DNA from: UBA6176 sp041688515 | GTDB lineage: Bacteria > Verrucomicrobiota > Verrucomicrobiia > Limisphaerales > UBA9464 | Direction of reading: 5' to 3' | Length of the DNA: 35,084 nt | NCBI GenBank assembly: GCA_041688515.1 | Contig: JBDNHZ010000358.1 | Span: forward strand, 1-35,084 | Shown here: positions 9,001 through 16,366 of the stretch, piece by piece | How positions within the stretch are numbered: position 1 is the stretch's first letter | Layout of the letters: every line of letters begins with the position of its first letter | Position numbers and translations under genes: made by a program | The notes under the pieces: generated by a model | The model's database searches: none | What the model was told of the DNA's origin: nothing | Seen by the model: only the letters and a program-made list of their open reading frames with translations

Positions 9001-9282
9001 CTACAGGAGATCGAGCTTTTCACCCTTTTTGAGGGTAATGATGGCCTTTTTCCAGTCGCTGGTGCGACCGGCGGCCTTGGTGGATTGACGGCGGGCCTTG
9101 CCCGGGACGTTCTGGGTGTTCACCCGCAGGACCTTAACCTTGAAGAGTTCCTCGACCGCCCGCTTGATCGACGGCGCGGAGGCGCGTCGATCAGCAACGA
9201 CGGTGTACTGGTTGAACTTCTCGGCCTGAAGGGTGCCCTTCTCGGTGATCCGGATGGTCTTGACGATGTCAAAGGAAGTCAT
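9001..9282 (-). CDS. rplW: Large-subunit ribosomal protein L23 (uL23)
   Basis: 93-residue 23S rRNA-binding protein sited at the polypeptide exit tunnel, where it docks trigger factor and SRP. The sequence has the usual L23 pattern: IRITEKGTLQAE near the N-terminus, the KFNQYTVVADRRAS strand, IKRAVEELFKVKVLRVNT, and a C-terminal WKKAIITLKKGEKLDL. It starts 20 bases after rplD, with no clear Shine-Dalgarno sequence, so translation may be coupled. It is the last gene of the cluster. rplB, which normally follows, is absent and a strong terminator lies about 20 bases downstream. Confidence 0.96.
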   Translation of the reverse strand: MTSFDIVKTIRITEKGTLQAEKFNQYTVVADRRASAPSIKRAVEELFKVKVLRVNTQNVPGKARRQSTKAAGRTSDWKKAIITLKKGEKLDLL

Positions 9283-9302
9283 GGTGCGGAGGGCTGGACG
9301 TT

Positions 9303-9929
9303 TCAGTCGGCGAGCCGCGCTTCAACCTGGGCAAAAGCCTCCTTGGTGAAGACCAGCTTGTCGTAGCGAAGCAGTTCGTAAGTGTTGACCGACGTCGCCG
9401 TGGCTAGGCCCACGCCCAGCACGTTGCGCGAAGCGCGCTCCACGCCGGCATCGGCTGACCCGATCACCACCAGCGTCGTATTGCCGTCGACTCCGAGGCT
9501 GCGCAGCACTCCGACGAATTCCTTCGTCTTCGGCGTCGCCAGCTTGAAATCGTCAACAATCATGATGTCGCCTGCCTTCAACCGCTCGCTCATCGCCTTG
9601 CGGAGGGAAAGCTTGGCCACCTTCTTGTTGACCTTCTTGGAGAAGTCACGCGGCTTGGGACCGTGGACGACACCGCCACCCCGCCAGAGCGGGCTGGCGA
9701 AGGAACCGGCGCGGGCGCGTCTGGTACCCTTCTGGCGCCACGGCTTTTTGCCGCTTCCATTCACTTCGCCCATCGTCTTCGCGGAGGCGGTGCCGCGGCG
9801 GCGACCTGCCATGAAGGCGACGACCGTGTCGTGCACGGCCTGCGTTCCACGGCCGGTTTCGATGACCTCGAACGTGACGTCGAGTTCACCGGCGGGATTA
9901 CCCTTGAGATCTTTGATCGCGAGTTTCAT
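9303..9929 (-). CDS. rplD: Large-subunit ribosomal protein L4 (uL4)
   Basis: 208-residue 23S rRNA-binding protein whose extended loop lines the exit tunnel. In some bacteria L4 also represses its own operon. Family landmarks are HDTVVAFMAGRRRGTASAKTMGEVNGSGKKPWRQKGTGRA-like sequence (here KGTRRARAGS), the PLWRGGGVVHGPKPRDF loop, and a C-terminal Rossmann-like half with MIVDDFKLATPKTKEF. The ATG at 9929 is preceded by AAAGGA (939-944 of the 9 kb block on the opposite strand) at a 9-base spacing. This Shine-Dalgarno sequence overlaps the rplC stop codon. Confidence 0.96.
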   Translation of the reverse strand: MKLAIKDLKGNPAGELDVTFEVIETGRGTQAVHDTVVAFMAGRRRGTASAKTMGEVNGSGKKPWRQKGTRRARAGSFASPLWRGGGVVHGPKPRDFSKKVNKKVAKLSLRKAMSERLKAGDIMIVDDFKLATPKTKEFVGVLRSLGVDGNTTLVVIGSADAGVERASRNVLGVGLATATSVNTYELLRYDKLVFTKEAFAQVEARLAD

Positions 9930-9942
9930 CGCTCAGTGTCCT

Positions 9943-10686
9943 TTACTTCTTCTTGGCTGCGGCTGCGGCCTTCTTCTCGTCCTTCTTGCCGGTGGCAGCC
10001 GCCTTCGCCTTCTTACGGGCGTCGTGGATCTGCTTCAGCCGGGCCGAGTCGATCGAGATCTTCTTGGCCTCGCGAACGACACAATAATCGCCCTCGCTCC
10101 CCGGGAAATTCCCGCGGATCAGGAGCACGTTGTCCTCCGGACGAACCTGGATGATCTCCAGATTCTGGGAGGTGCGCTGCACGGCACCCATGTGACCGGG
10201 CATCTTCATGCCCCGCATGACGGTACCGGGAAACAGGCGCTGACCGATGGCGCCCGACCGACGGTGCCAACCCTTGGCGCCGTGGGTCATGTCACCACCG
10301 CGGAAAGCCCATCGGGCGACAACGCCCTCGAAGCCGCGGCCCTTGGTGGTGCCGATGCAATCGACGAACTGGCCGACGGCGAAAAGGTCCGCACCGAGAA
10401 TGTCACCGGGGTTCACCTCGCGAGAGAAGTCGCGAAACTCCTTGATCCGCTTCACGGCAGCGCCCTTGTGCTTCTTGATGTGACCGTTCACCGCCTTGCT
10501 CAGGCGCTGTTCCTTCTGGTCATCGAAGCCGAGTTGGTCCGCGTTGTAACCATCGCGATCTGTCGCCTTCTTGACCTGCAGGACCCGGTTCGGTCCGACG
10601 AGGACCACGGTGACCGGCGTCAGTACGCCATCCGCATCATAGACGCGCGTATGGCCCAATTTCTTACCCAAAAGTCCGAGTGGCAT
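9943..10686 (-). CDS. rplC: Large-subunit ribosomal protein L3 (uL3)
   Basis: Early assembly protein of the large subunit, near the peptidyl transferase centre. I start it at the ATG 10686 (MPLGLLGKKLG), because GGAGG lies 4-5 bases upstream. An in-frame upstream start at 10722 would overlap rpsJ. That gives 247 residues. Typical parts are GKKLGHTRVYDADG, GRGFEGVVARW, THGAKGWHRRSGAIGQ and PGHMGAVQRTSQNLEI. The C-terminus carries an alanine/lysine-rich extension (about the last 25 residues, ending KKAAAAAKKK) longer than in many bacteria. It starts 10 bases after rpsJ. Confidence 0.96.
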   Translation of the reverse strand: MPLGLLGKKLGHTRVYDADGVLTPVTVVLVGPNRVLQVKKATDRDGYNADQLGFDDQKEQRLSKAVNGHIKKHKGAAVKRIKEFRDFSREVNPGDILGADLFAVGQFVDCIGTTKGRGFEGVVARWAFRGGDMTHGAKGWHRRSGAIGQRLFPGTVMRGMKMPGHMGAVQRTSQNLEIIQVRPEDNVLLIRGNFPGSEGDYCVVREAKKISIDSARLKQIHDARKKAKAAATGKKDEKKAAAAAKKK

Positions 10687-10696
10687 GGCTCCTCCG

Positions 10697-11005
10697 TTAG
10701 ATCTTGATGGTGATGTCCACACCCGCCGGCAGGTTAAGCTTCTTCAGCTCGTCCACCGTCTTGGCAGTCGGATCGAGAATATCGATCAACCGCTTGTGGG
10801 TCCTCTGCTCGAAGGTTTCTTGTGACTTCTTGTCAGCGTGCGGTGAGCGACCGACGGTGACCCGCTCCACTGTGGTGGGAAGCGGAATGGGACCGGCCAC
10901 ACGAGCTCCGGAGCGCTTGACGGTCTCGACGATTTCACTCGCCGAGGCGTCAATCACCCGATGGTCGTATGCCTTGAGACGGATGCGGATGCGTTGTCCA
11001 GCCAT
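10697..11005 (-). CDS. rpsJ: Small-subunit ribosomal protein S10 (uS10, NusE)
   Basis: 102-residue protein of the 30S head that also acts in transcription antitermination with NusB. Landmarks are QRIRIRLKAYDHRVIDASA, GARVAGPIPLPT, SPHADKKSQETFEQRTHKRLIDI and the C-terminal LPAGVDITIKI. It starts 32 bases after fusA. The ATG at 11005 has no Shine-Dalgarno match; instead GTTCTTTGT directly abuts the start codon, exactly as it does at rpsG. Confidence 0.97.
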   Translation of the reverse strand: MAGQRIRIRLKAYDHRVIDASASEIVETVKRSGARVAGPIPLPTTVERVTVGRSPHADKKSQETFEQRTHKRLIDILDPTAKTVDELKKLNLPAGVDITIKI

Positions 11006-11037
11006 ACAAAGAACAGGTTAAGTGATGTTACGAAAGA

Positions 11038-13224
11038 TCAGCTGCGGGCTGCCGGCTTTTTCTTGGCGGCATCCAGCACGGTTGTCAGGACGCTGTTGGG
11101 CACCTGCTCGAAGTTCAGCGGCTCCATCGAGTAGGACGCGCGACCCTTCGAGAGGGATCGAATCGCGGTGGCATACCCGAACATTTCAGCCAGCGGCACC
11201 TGCGCCGTGACCACGGTCTGCCCCAACTTGGCGTCGACGCCCTGAATGATGCCACGGCGACGGTTGATGTCACCGAGGATATCACCCTGGTACTCATCCG
11301 GCGTGGCCACTTCCACCTTCATGATCGGCTCAAGGATGATCGGGCCGGCGTCATTGAAAGCGTCCTTCAGTGCGAAAATTCCCGCCATCTTGAAGGCCAG
11401 TTCATTCGAGTCCACCTCGTGGAACGATCCGTCCACGATGCTGACCTTGATGTCGATCACCTGGAAGCCGGCATAGACGCCGGACTTGATCGCCTCGCGA
11501 ATCCCATTTTCAACGGCGGGAACGTACTCGCGGGGGATGGTGCCGCCCACAATCGCATTGATCACCTCGACACCCTTGCCCTTTTCGTTGGGCTCGACCG
11601 TGACACAAGCGTGACCGTACTGGCCGCGGCCACCCGACTGACGGATGAATTTACCCTCACCCTCGGCCGCCTTGGTGATGGTTTCGCGGTAGGCGATCTG
11701 CGGGGCACCGGCATCGGCTTCTACCTTGAACTCGCGCTTGAGACGGTCTCGGATGATCTCCAGATGGAGTTCACCCATGCCGGCGATGATCAACTGACCG
11801 GTCTCCTCGTTGGTGAAGACCCGGAAGGTCGGATCTTCTTCCGCGAGGCGCTGCAGACCCTCGGACATCTTGTCGCGATCGGCCTTGGTCTTCGGCTCGA
11901 TGGCCATGCTGATGACCGGCTCGGGGAAGGTGGGTGGCTCCAGCGTGATCTCGAAAGACTCGTCGCAAATGGTGTCACCCGTGGTGATGTTACGCAGACC
12001 GACCAAGGCCGCGATGTCACCGGAGTACACGGATTCCACGTCCTTGCGTTCGCTGCCCTGAATGACCATCAGGCGGCTGACGCGCTCCCGTTTGCGGGTG
12101 CGGGGATTGTAGATGTTGTCTCCCTTCTTGAGCTGACCGGAGTAGACCCGGAAGAAGACGAGCTTGCCCGCATACGCATCCGTCCAAAGCTTGAACGCCA
12201 GCGAACAGAACTTGCCTGCGTCGTTGGAGGGAACCTCCACCTTTTCTTCGGTGGTCGGGTCCATGCCCACGGCCGGGGGGATGTCGATTGGCGAGGGCAG
12301 GTAATCGATGACGGCATCGACCAGAACCTGGACACCCTTCTTCTTGAAGGCCGACCCGCAGAGGACGGGGACCATTTCGATCTTGCAGGTCAACCGGCGG
12401 ATGGCGGCCTTCAGTTCGACGACAGAGATGGGTTTCTCCTCGAGCACCATCTCAGCGATCTTGTCGTCCTTGTTGGAGACGGCATCGATCAATTCTTCAA
12501 GAGCCGCCTCGGCGCGTTCACGGTGGATTTCGGGAATGTCCTTGATGTCGTAGCGCAGCCCCTCATTGGTGATGTCGCCGGGACCCCAGAGGATTGCCTT
12601 CTGGTTCACCACGTCGATCACGCCCTCGAAATTCTCTTCAGCACCCACCGGAATCATGACGGGGAACGCATACGCATTGAGCTTTTTGCGCATGTCGTTC
12701 ACGGCGTTCTCGAAGTTGGCGCCCGTCCGGTCCATCTTGTTGACGAAGGCGATGCGGGGCACCGAGTACTTGGTGGCCTGACGCCAGACGGTCTCCGACT
12801 GAGGTTGAACGCCGGCCACGCCGCAGAACACGGCGACAGCACCATCCAGAACGCGCATCGAGCGCTCGACCTCGGCCGTGAAATCCACGTGACCCGGAGT
12901 GTCGATGATGTTGATGCGATGGGGAATCTCCTCACTCGCCTTGTACAGGCCCTCTTCCTTCTTCTGAGTCCAGAAACAAGTAACAGCGGCGGAAGTGATG
13001 GTGATGCCGCGCTCCTTCTCCTGCTCCATCCAGTCAGTGACGGTGTTGCCATCATCGACATCACCGATCTTGTGGATCAGCCCCGTGTAGAAAAGGATCC
13101 GCTCGGTGGTGGTTGTCTTGCCGGCATCGATGTGCGCAGCGATGCCGATGTTGCGGGTCCGCTCTAGCGGGTACTGACGGTTCGGTGAATTGAGCACCGA
13201 ATTGATGGCAGGGACGTCACTCAT
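11038..13224 (-). CDS. fusA: Translation elongation factor G
   Basis: GTPase that drives ribosome translocation and, with ribosome recycling factor, subunit splitting. I start it at the ATG 13224 (MSDVPAINS, 728 residues). The alternative at 13284 would begin inside the terminator hairpin 13259-13281. GTPase motifs are AHIDAGKT (30-37), RGITITSA (switch I), DTPGHVDF (108-115) and NKMD. Domains II to V follow, with the domain IV loop near GGRGQYGHACV. A 14-16-residue insertion (about 86-101) sits between TCFW and HRINIIDTPG compared with the Thermus/E. coli pattern. The C-terminus ends in a short basic tail, KKKPAARS. There is no Shine-Dalgarno match. tuf does not follow; rpsJ does. Confidence 0.96.
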   Translation of the reverse strand: MSDVPAINSVLNSPNRQYPLERTRNIGIAAHIDAGKTTTTERILFYTGLIHKIGDVDDGNTVTDWMEQEKERGITITSAAVTCFWTQKKEEGLYKASEEIPHRINIIDTPGHVDFTAEVERSMRVLDGAVAVFCGVAGVQPQSETVWRQATKYSVPRIAFVNKMDRTGANFENAVNDMRKKLNAYAFPVMIPVGAEENFEGVIDVVNQKAILWGPGDITNEGLRYDIKDIPEIHRERAEAALEELIDAVSNKDDKIAEMVLEEKPISVVELKAAIRRLTCKIEMVPVLCGSAFKKKGVQVLVDAVIDYLPSPIDIPPAVGMDPTTEEKVEVPSNDAGKFCSLAFKLWTDAYAGKLVFFRVYSGQLKKGDNIYNPRTRKRERVSRLMVIQGSERKDVESVYSGDIAALVGLRNITTGDTICDESFEITLEPPTFPEPVISMAIEPKTKADRDKMSEGLQRLAEEDPTFRVFTNEETGQLIIAGMGELHLEIIRDRLKREFKVEADAGAPQIAYRETITKAAEGEGKFIRQSGGRGQYGHACVTVEPNEKGKGVEVINAIVGGTIPREYVPAVENGIREAIKSGVYAGFQVIDIKVSIVDGSFHEVDSNELAFKMAGIFALKDAFNDAGPIILEPIMKVEVATPDEYQGDILGDINRRRGIIQGVDAKLGQTVVTAQVPLAEMFGYATAIRSLSKGRASYSMEPLNFEQVPNSVLTTVLDAAKKKPAARS

Positions 13225-13253
13225 GGCGTTGGCAAAGAAGGGTTTTAGGGATG

Positions 13254-13281
13254 AAAAACGCCCCGATCCCAGATCGGGGCG
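13254..13281 (-). terminator. Terminator-like hairpin between rpsG and fusA
   Basis: On the minus strand CGCCCCGATC pairs perfectly with GATCGGGGCG (10 bp, 3-base loop, 13259-13281), followed by TTTTT. The element sits in the 73-base gap before the fusA ATG. It could end an rpsL-rpsG transcript, giving partial read-through to fusA, or be an attenuator. Confidence 0.75.
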
Positions 13282-13297
13282 CATTCGTCGTCAAGGA

Positions 13298-13771
13298 CTA
13301 CCAGCGGAAGTGTGCGAACGCCTTGTTGGCCTGGGCCATCTTGTGCACATCATCCCGCTTGCGGATCGCATTGCCCTGTCCCAAGTAGGCTTCCATCACC
13401 TCGGCAGCGAGCGCTTCCTTCATGGGGATCCCCTTGCGGGCGTCGGCAAACTTGACGATCCAGCGCATGGCCAAGGAATTCTGGCGATCGACGGGAACCT
13501 CCATCGGAACCTGGTAAGTGGCTCCACCCACCCGACGTGCCTTGGTCTCGATCCGAGGCTTGGCATTGTCGATGGCGCGCTGAAGAACTTCCAACGGGCT
13601 GGCGCCCTGATTCTTCTCAGCGATGACCTCGAGGGCTCCGTAAACGATGCGTTGGGCAAGATTCTTCTTGCCTCCATCCATGACGGTGTTGACCAAGCGG
13701 GCAACCAACGCGCTGTTATACTTGGCGTCCGCTACAACGGAACGCCGATCGGCACGACGACGACGGGACAT
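13298..13771 (-). CDS. rpsG: Small-subunit ribosomal protein S7 (uS7)
   Basis: 157-residue 16S rRNA-binding protein that nucleates assembly of the 30S head. It begins MSRRRRADRRSV and shows the family features ALVARLVNTVMDGGKKNLAQRIVYGAL, VGGATYQVPMEV, LAMRWIV, and a C-terminal KRDDVHKMAQANKAFAHFRW. In E. coli S7 is the translational repressor of the str operon. The gap to rpsL is 116 bases and holds a hairpin, so control could act there. No Shine-Dalgarno sequence is seen; GTTCTTTGT touches the ATG. Confidence 0.97.
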   Translation of the reverse strand: MSRRRRADRRSVVADAKYNSALVARLVNTVMDGGKKNLAQRIVYGALEVIAEKNQGASPLEVLQRAIDNAKPRIETKARRVGGATYQVPMEVPVDRQNSLAMRWIVKFADARKGIPMKEALAAEVMEAYLGQGNAIRKRDDVHKMAQANKAFAHFRW

Positions 13772-13810
13772 ACAAAGAACGTGTGAATCTGACGAGTGTT
13801 GGAAATCTTG

Positions 13811-13839
13811 CGGCTCGAACCCGGAGGGGTTCGAGACCG
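13811..13839 (-). repeat. Hairpin in the rpsL-rpsG gap
   Basis: CTCGAACCC pairs with GGGTTCGAG (9 bp), extended by CGG/CCG across one bulged base. No T-tract follows on the minus strand. The core gaacccggaggggttc resembles the palindromes at 391-427. It could be an inserted REP-like element or an RNA structure acting in S7 control. Confidence 0.55.
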
Positions 13840-13887
13840 CCTATTTAGCTTTGGATCGCGATATTGGAGGCGAAACGATCCTTGTTG

Positions 13888-14301
13888 TTACTTCCTGCCG
13901 CCCTTGGCTGCTCCAGCCTTTACCACACCGGGCTTGGGACGCTTGACGCCGTACTTGGAACGGCTCACGCGGCGCTTCTCGACGCCAGCAGCGTCCAGGG
14001 TGCCACGAACAATGTGGTAACGGACACCAGGAAGATCCTTCACACGACCACCGCGGACCAGAACGATCGAGTGTTCCTGAAGGTTGTGACCCTCGTCCGG
14101 AATGTACGCGATGATTTCGTTGCCGTTCGTCAGACGAACCTTGGCAACTTTCCGCATCGCGGAATTTGGCTTCTTGGGTGTGCGGGTCATCACTTGGAGG
14201 CAAACACCGCGGCGAAACGGGTTACCATCCAAGGCAGGAGCCTTGCTCTTGTAGACCAACTTATTTCGGCCCTTGCGGACCAGCTGATTAATCGTGGGCA
14301 T
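13888..14301 (-). CDS. rpsL: Small-subunit ribosomal protein S12 (uS12)
   Basis: 137-residue decoding-centre protein. It begins MPTINQLVRKGR. The streptomycin-determining regions TPKKPNSAMRK and GGRVKDLPGVRYH keep the lysines of the sensitive form, so no resistance substitution is visible at these positions. The C-terminus RSKYGVKRPK is followed by a short Gly/Ala/Lys tail. First gene of the translation cluster. The leader upstream carries a promoter candidate and a UUCG-loop hairpin. Confidence 0.97.
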   Translation of the reverse strand: MPTINQLVRKGRNKLVYKSKAPALDGNPFRRGVCLQVMTRTPKKPNSAMRKVAKVRLTNGNEIIAYIPDEGHNLQEHSIVLVRGGRVKDLPGVRYHIVRGTLDAAGVEKRRVSRSKYGVKRPKPGVVKAGAAKGGRK

Positions 14302-14337
14302 CGCAGCCTGAAAATCGAATTGAACCGTCCAAAACTT

Positions 14338-14353
14338 ACCGTCCGAAGACGGT
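14338..14353 (-). promoter_or_regulatory. UUCG-tetraloop hairpin in the rpsL leader
   Basis: On the minus strand ACCGTC-TTCG-GACGGT forms a perfect 6-bp stem closed by a C(UUCG)G loop, followed by AAGTTTT. The word GGACGGT is repeated 13 bases further on. It lies about 40 bases upstream of the rpsL start and downstream of the promoter candidate, so it would be in the mRNA leader. It may be an attenuator or a protein-binding site. Confidence 0.5.
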
Positions 14354-14367
14354 TAAACGGAGCGCAG

Positions 14368-14395
14368 AAAGTACCAACGTCCACCTCAGCTGCAA
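14368..14395 (-). promoter_or_regulatory. Candidate promoter for the rpsL cluster
   Basis: On the minus strand TTGCAG (14395-14390) and TACTTT (14373-14368) are separated by 16 bases, each matching the housekeeping consensus at about four of six positions. The spacing and position, about 65 bases before rpsL, are reasonable. This is a weak motif call. Confidence 0.3.
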
Positions 14396-14580
14396 TAGGA
14401 TTTTCGGAATTTTTCATTTACCCCGACCCTGCGGTCTCTTCACCGCCTCCCCCAGCCGGCGATCGCGCCTCGCGGGCTCCGACCTTTCCTCTGCCCGTTG
14501 CCATCGCACGGTCATGCATTTGTGACGTCGCAGGGCCAATTGCGCTTTGCAACCCAGCGAATGCAGGCCAGAAAGACTGT

Positions 14581-15543
14581 ATGTCCCTTCCTGCCGCCCT
14601 GCGTGACCTGCGCCTCCGTCCGGGATACCCGGTGGGGGAGCGATTGGCCGAATGGTGCGAACGACTGGCGGTGCATGCCGAGCTCTGCGGAGAGAAAGAG
14701 CAGTTGGTTCCCGCCGTCCACCAGTTGCGCCTGGTGGCCAAAGCGCTTCGGGCGGCCATCCGTCTCGCCGATTCCGGGGCTCCTGGCCCGGACCTGGTTC
14801 GGCAGGACGCGGCGATCCGAAGATGGGCTGCCGGCCTCGGTTCCATGCGGGATTCCGCGGTTCAGGGTGCATTGATGCGGCATCTGGTCCGGCGGGAAGA
14901 CCGACTCCTTCGCGACACGGTCGATGGCATCGTCGAGAGGTGGGAGCCACGGCCGCCAGACGCTGGACTGCGGCGTCGGAGTGCCGTCCAGCTTGCCCAG
15001 AGCGCCCGGGCGGTCGGTCCCAAACTGATGGCGCGGGCCGATGCCCCGGGGATTCGGAAGGCGCTCCGACGCTCGTTGCGCAAGTCGCTCGCCTGGCGGG
15101 AAGCCGCAGAGGAGGAAGGTGCCATGGAGGCCTTTCACGCCTGGCGGCGATGGCAGAAGCGTCTGGAATTCCAAATGCGACTGGCGGCATCGGGGTCCAC
15201 CCGCCGTCTGAACAAGCAACTGGACCGACTGCATCGCCTGCAGGAGGAGCTCGGAGCCCTGCACGACGTGGATCAACTCGCCGTCCGGATGCGTTCCCGT
15301 CCCATTGCGAAACTCCTGAATCCGGAGCGGCGCAAACGAATTGATTCCCTGCTGCAACAGCGCCAGTCGCGGTTGCAACGTCGGGTACTGCGGCTCGCCA
15401 AGAAGGCGGTGGACCGTGAACTGGGAGACCGGGTCCGGTCGATCGCGCGACTTTGGGCAAAATCAAAGGTCAACCGCCGAAAACCTCCCGCAAGTACTGC
15501 CGGCTCTCCGTCGCGATCCGTTCGGGTCCCTCCTCGAACTTGA
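14581..15543 (+). CDS. CHAD domain-containing protein
   Basis: 320-residue protein with a CHAD (conserved histidine alpha-helical) domain, a helical fold linked to inorganic polyphosphate binding. The two family half-motifs are visible: VHQLRLVAKALRAA in the N-terminal half and FHAWRRWQKRLEFQMRL in the second, each with the conserved histidine and basic residues. LGALHDVDQL matches the usual LGxxxDxxxL. No CYTH domain is fused. The ATG at 14581 has only a weak AGAAAG upstream. The same frame stays open further upstream, but that part is antisense to rpsL. The last 25 residues (after LWAKSKVN) are Ser/Pro/Arg-rich and lie over the 3' end of the convergent epimerase-like gene, so the original stop may have been lost. 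Confidence 0.82.
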   Translation: MSLPAALRDLRLRPGYPVGERLAEWCERLAVHAELCGEKEQLVPAVHQLRLVAKALRAAIRLADSGAPGPDLVRQDAAIRRWAAGLGSMRDSAVQGALMRHLVRREDRLLRDTVDGIVERWEPRPPDAGLRRRSAVQLAQSARAVGPKLMARADAPGIRKALRRSLRKSLAWREAAEEEGAMEAFHAWRRWQKRLEFQMRLAASGSTRRLNKQLDRLHRLQEELGALHDVDQLAVRMRSRPIAKLLNPERRKRIDSLLQQRQSRLQRRVLRLAKKAVDRELGDRVRSIARLWAKSKVNRRKPPASTAGSPSRSVRVPPRT

Positions 15544-16366
15544 AGACTTCCACCGAAACCGTTCCGTCGTAGCCCACCTCCCGCAGGGCGGCGGCGATCG
15601 GATGAAAGTCCACCTCGCCAAAACCGGGACCCTTGAGGTTGCTATCGTTGGCGTGAAAATAGTCGAAGCGCCCCTTGGAATCGCGGATCACCTGGCTGAC
15701 CGGATTGGCCTCCGCAGACATGGCTTTCACGTCCAGAAGGATGCTCATGGCCGTTGAGCCAAACAGGTCGGCAAACCGGCGCGCCTCCGCGGCGGCGTTG
15801 ATGAAATTGGTCTCGGCAGGAGACAGCGGTTCGAAGCAGATGGTCAGCTTCCGTTCCAGGGCGCGGGTCACCGCCGGACGAAATACCTCGGCGGCCCATT
15901 CCCATCCCTGCGCCTCGCTGACCCCGCGCTGGAGATCCCGTTGCTTCGGTGAACCGACCACCATCGCCGGAGCTCCGATGTCGGCCCCGAAATCAACGAG
16001 ATCCATGAAGTAACGGGCCGTTCTGGCGCGGACGATCGGGTCCGGGCTGGTGAGGTGGAGTCCTTCGGTCTGCACCAGCACCCAATGGATGGCGGAGATC
16101 CCCACTCCCGCGGCGGCGGCCAACTCGCGGATCTCGCGCCGTTTCCCAAGGGAAAGATCGTTCACCGATCGGGCCAGGGTGAACGGGGCAATCTCCACGG
16201 CGTCGTACCCAGCCTTCCGGGCATAGGCGAAGGTATCCGGAAGGCTCCAGCCCTGAAAAATCTCATTGCAGATGGCGAACTTCACGCGGGCGACCCTAGG
16301 AGGATGCCTGTAAATGGAAAGCTCCCTCCCGGGACCGCGGGCGTCATCGGGCCGCATCGTTCGCAT
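15470..16366 (-). CDS. Sugar phosphate isomerase/epimerase family protein (TIM barrel)
   Basis: Xylose-isomerase-like TIM-barrel protein (AP endonuclease 2 family fold). Typical segments are KFAICNEIFQGWSLPDTFAYARKAGYDAVEIAPF at the first strand, GISAIHWVL, LTICFEPLSPAETNF with the metal-binding Glu, ILLDVKAMS, YFHANDSNLKGPGFGEVDF, and VSVEVFKFE at the end. The substrate cannot be read from sequence. The start is uncertain. The ATG at 16366 overlaps the pyrD stop by one base (TGATG), which favours coupled translation and gives 298 residues. A GTG at 16285 would begin directly at the barrel (VKFAIC, 271 residues). The 3' end overlaps the convergent CHAD gene by 74 bases. Confidence 0.85.
   Translation of the reverse strand: MRTMRPDDARGPGRELSIYRHPPRVARVKFAICNEIFQGWSLPDTFAYARKAGYDAVEIAPFTLARSVNDLSLGKRREIRELAAAAGVGISAIHWVLVQTEGLHLTSPDPIVRARTARYFMDLVDFGADIGAPAMVVGSPKQRDLQRGVSEAQGWEWAAEVFRPAVTRALERKLTICFEPLSPAETNFINAAAEARRFADLFGSTAMSILLDVKAMSAEANPVSQVIRDSKGRFDYFHANDSNLKGPGFGEVDFHPIAAALREVGYDGTVSVEVFKFEEGPERIATESRQYLREVFGG

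Noticed and set aside
11419..13167. 582-codon open frame antisense to fusA
   Set aside because: Shadow of the EF-G gene, with biased His/Asp/Gly composition and no recognisable domain.
13225..13284. Longer EF-G start at 13284
   Set aside because: It would begin inside the terminator hairpin 13259-13281, and the added residues have no EF-G similarity. ATG 13224 fits the family.
13811..13840. tRNA-like GGTTCGA motif in the rpsL-rpsG gap
   Set aside because: No acceptor, D or anticodon arms can be formed around it. The motif is just one side of the hairpin.
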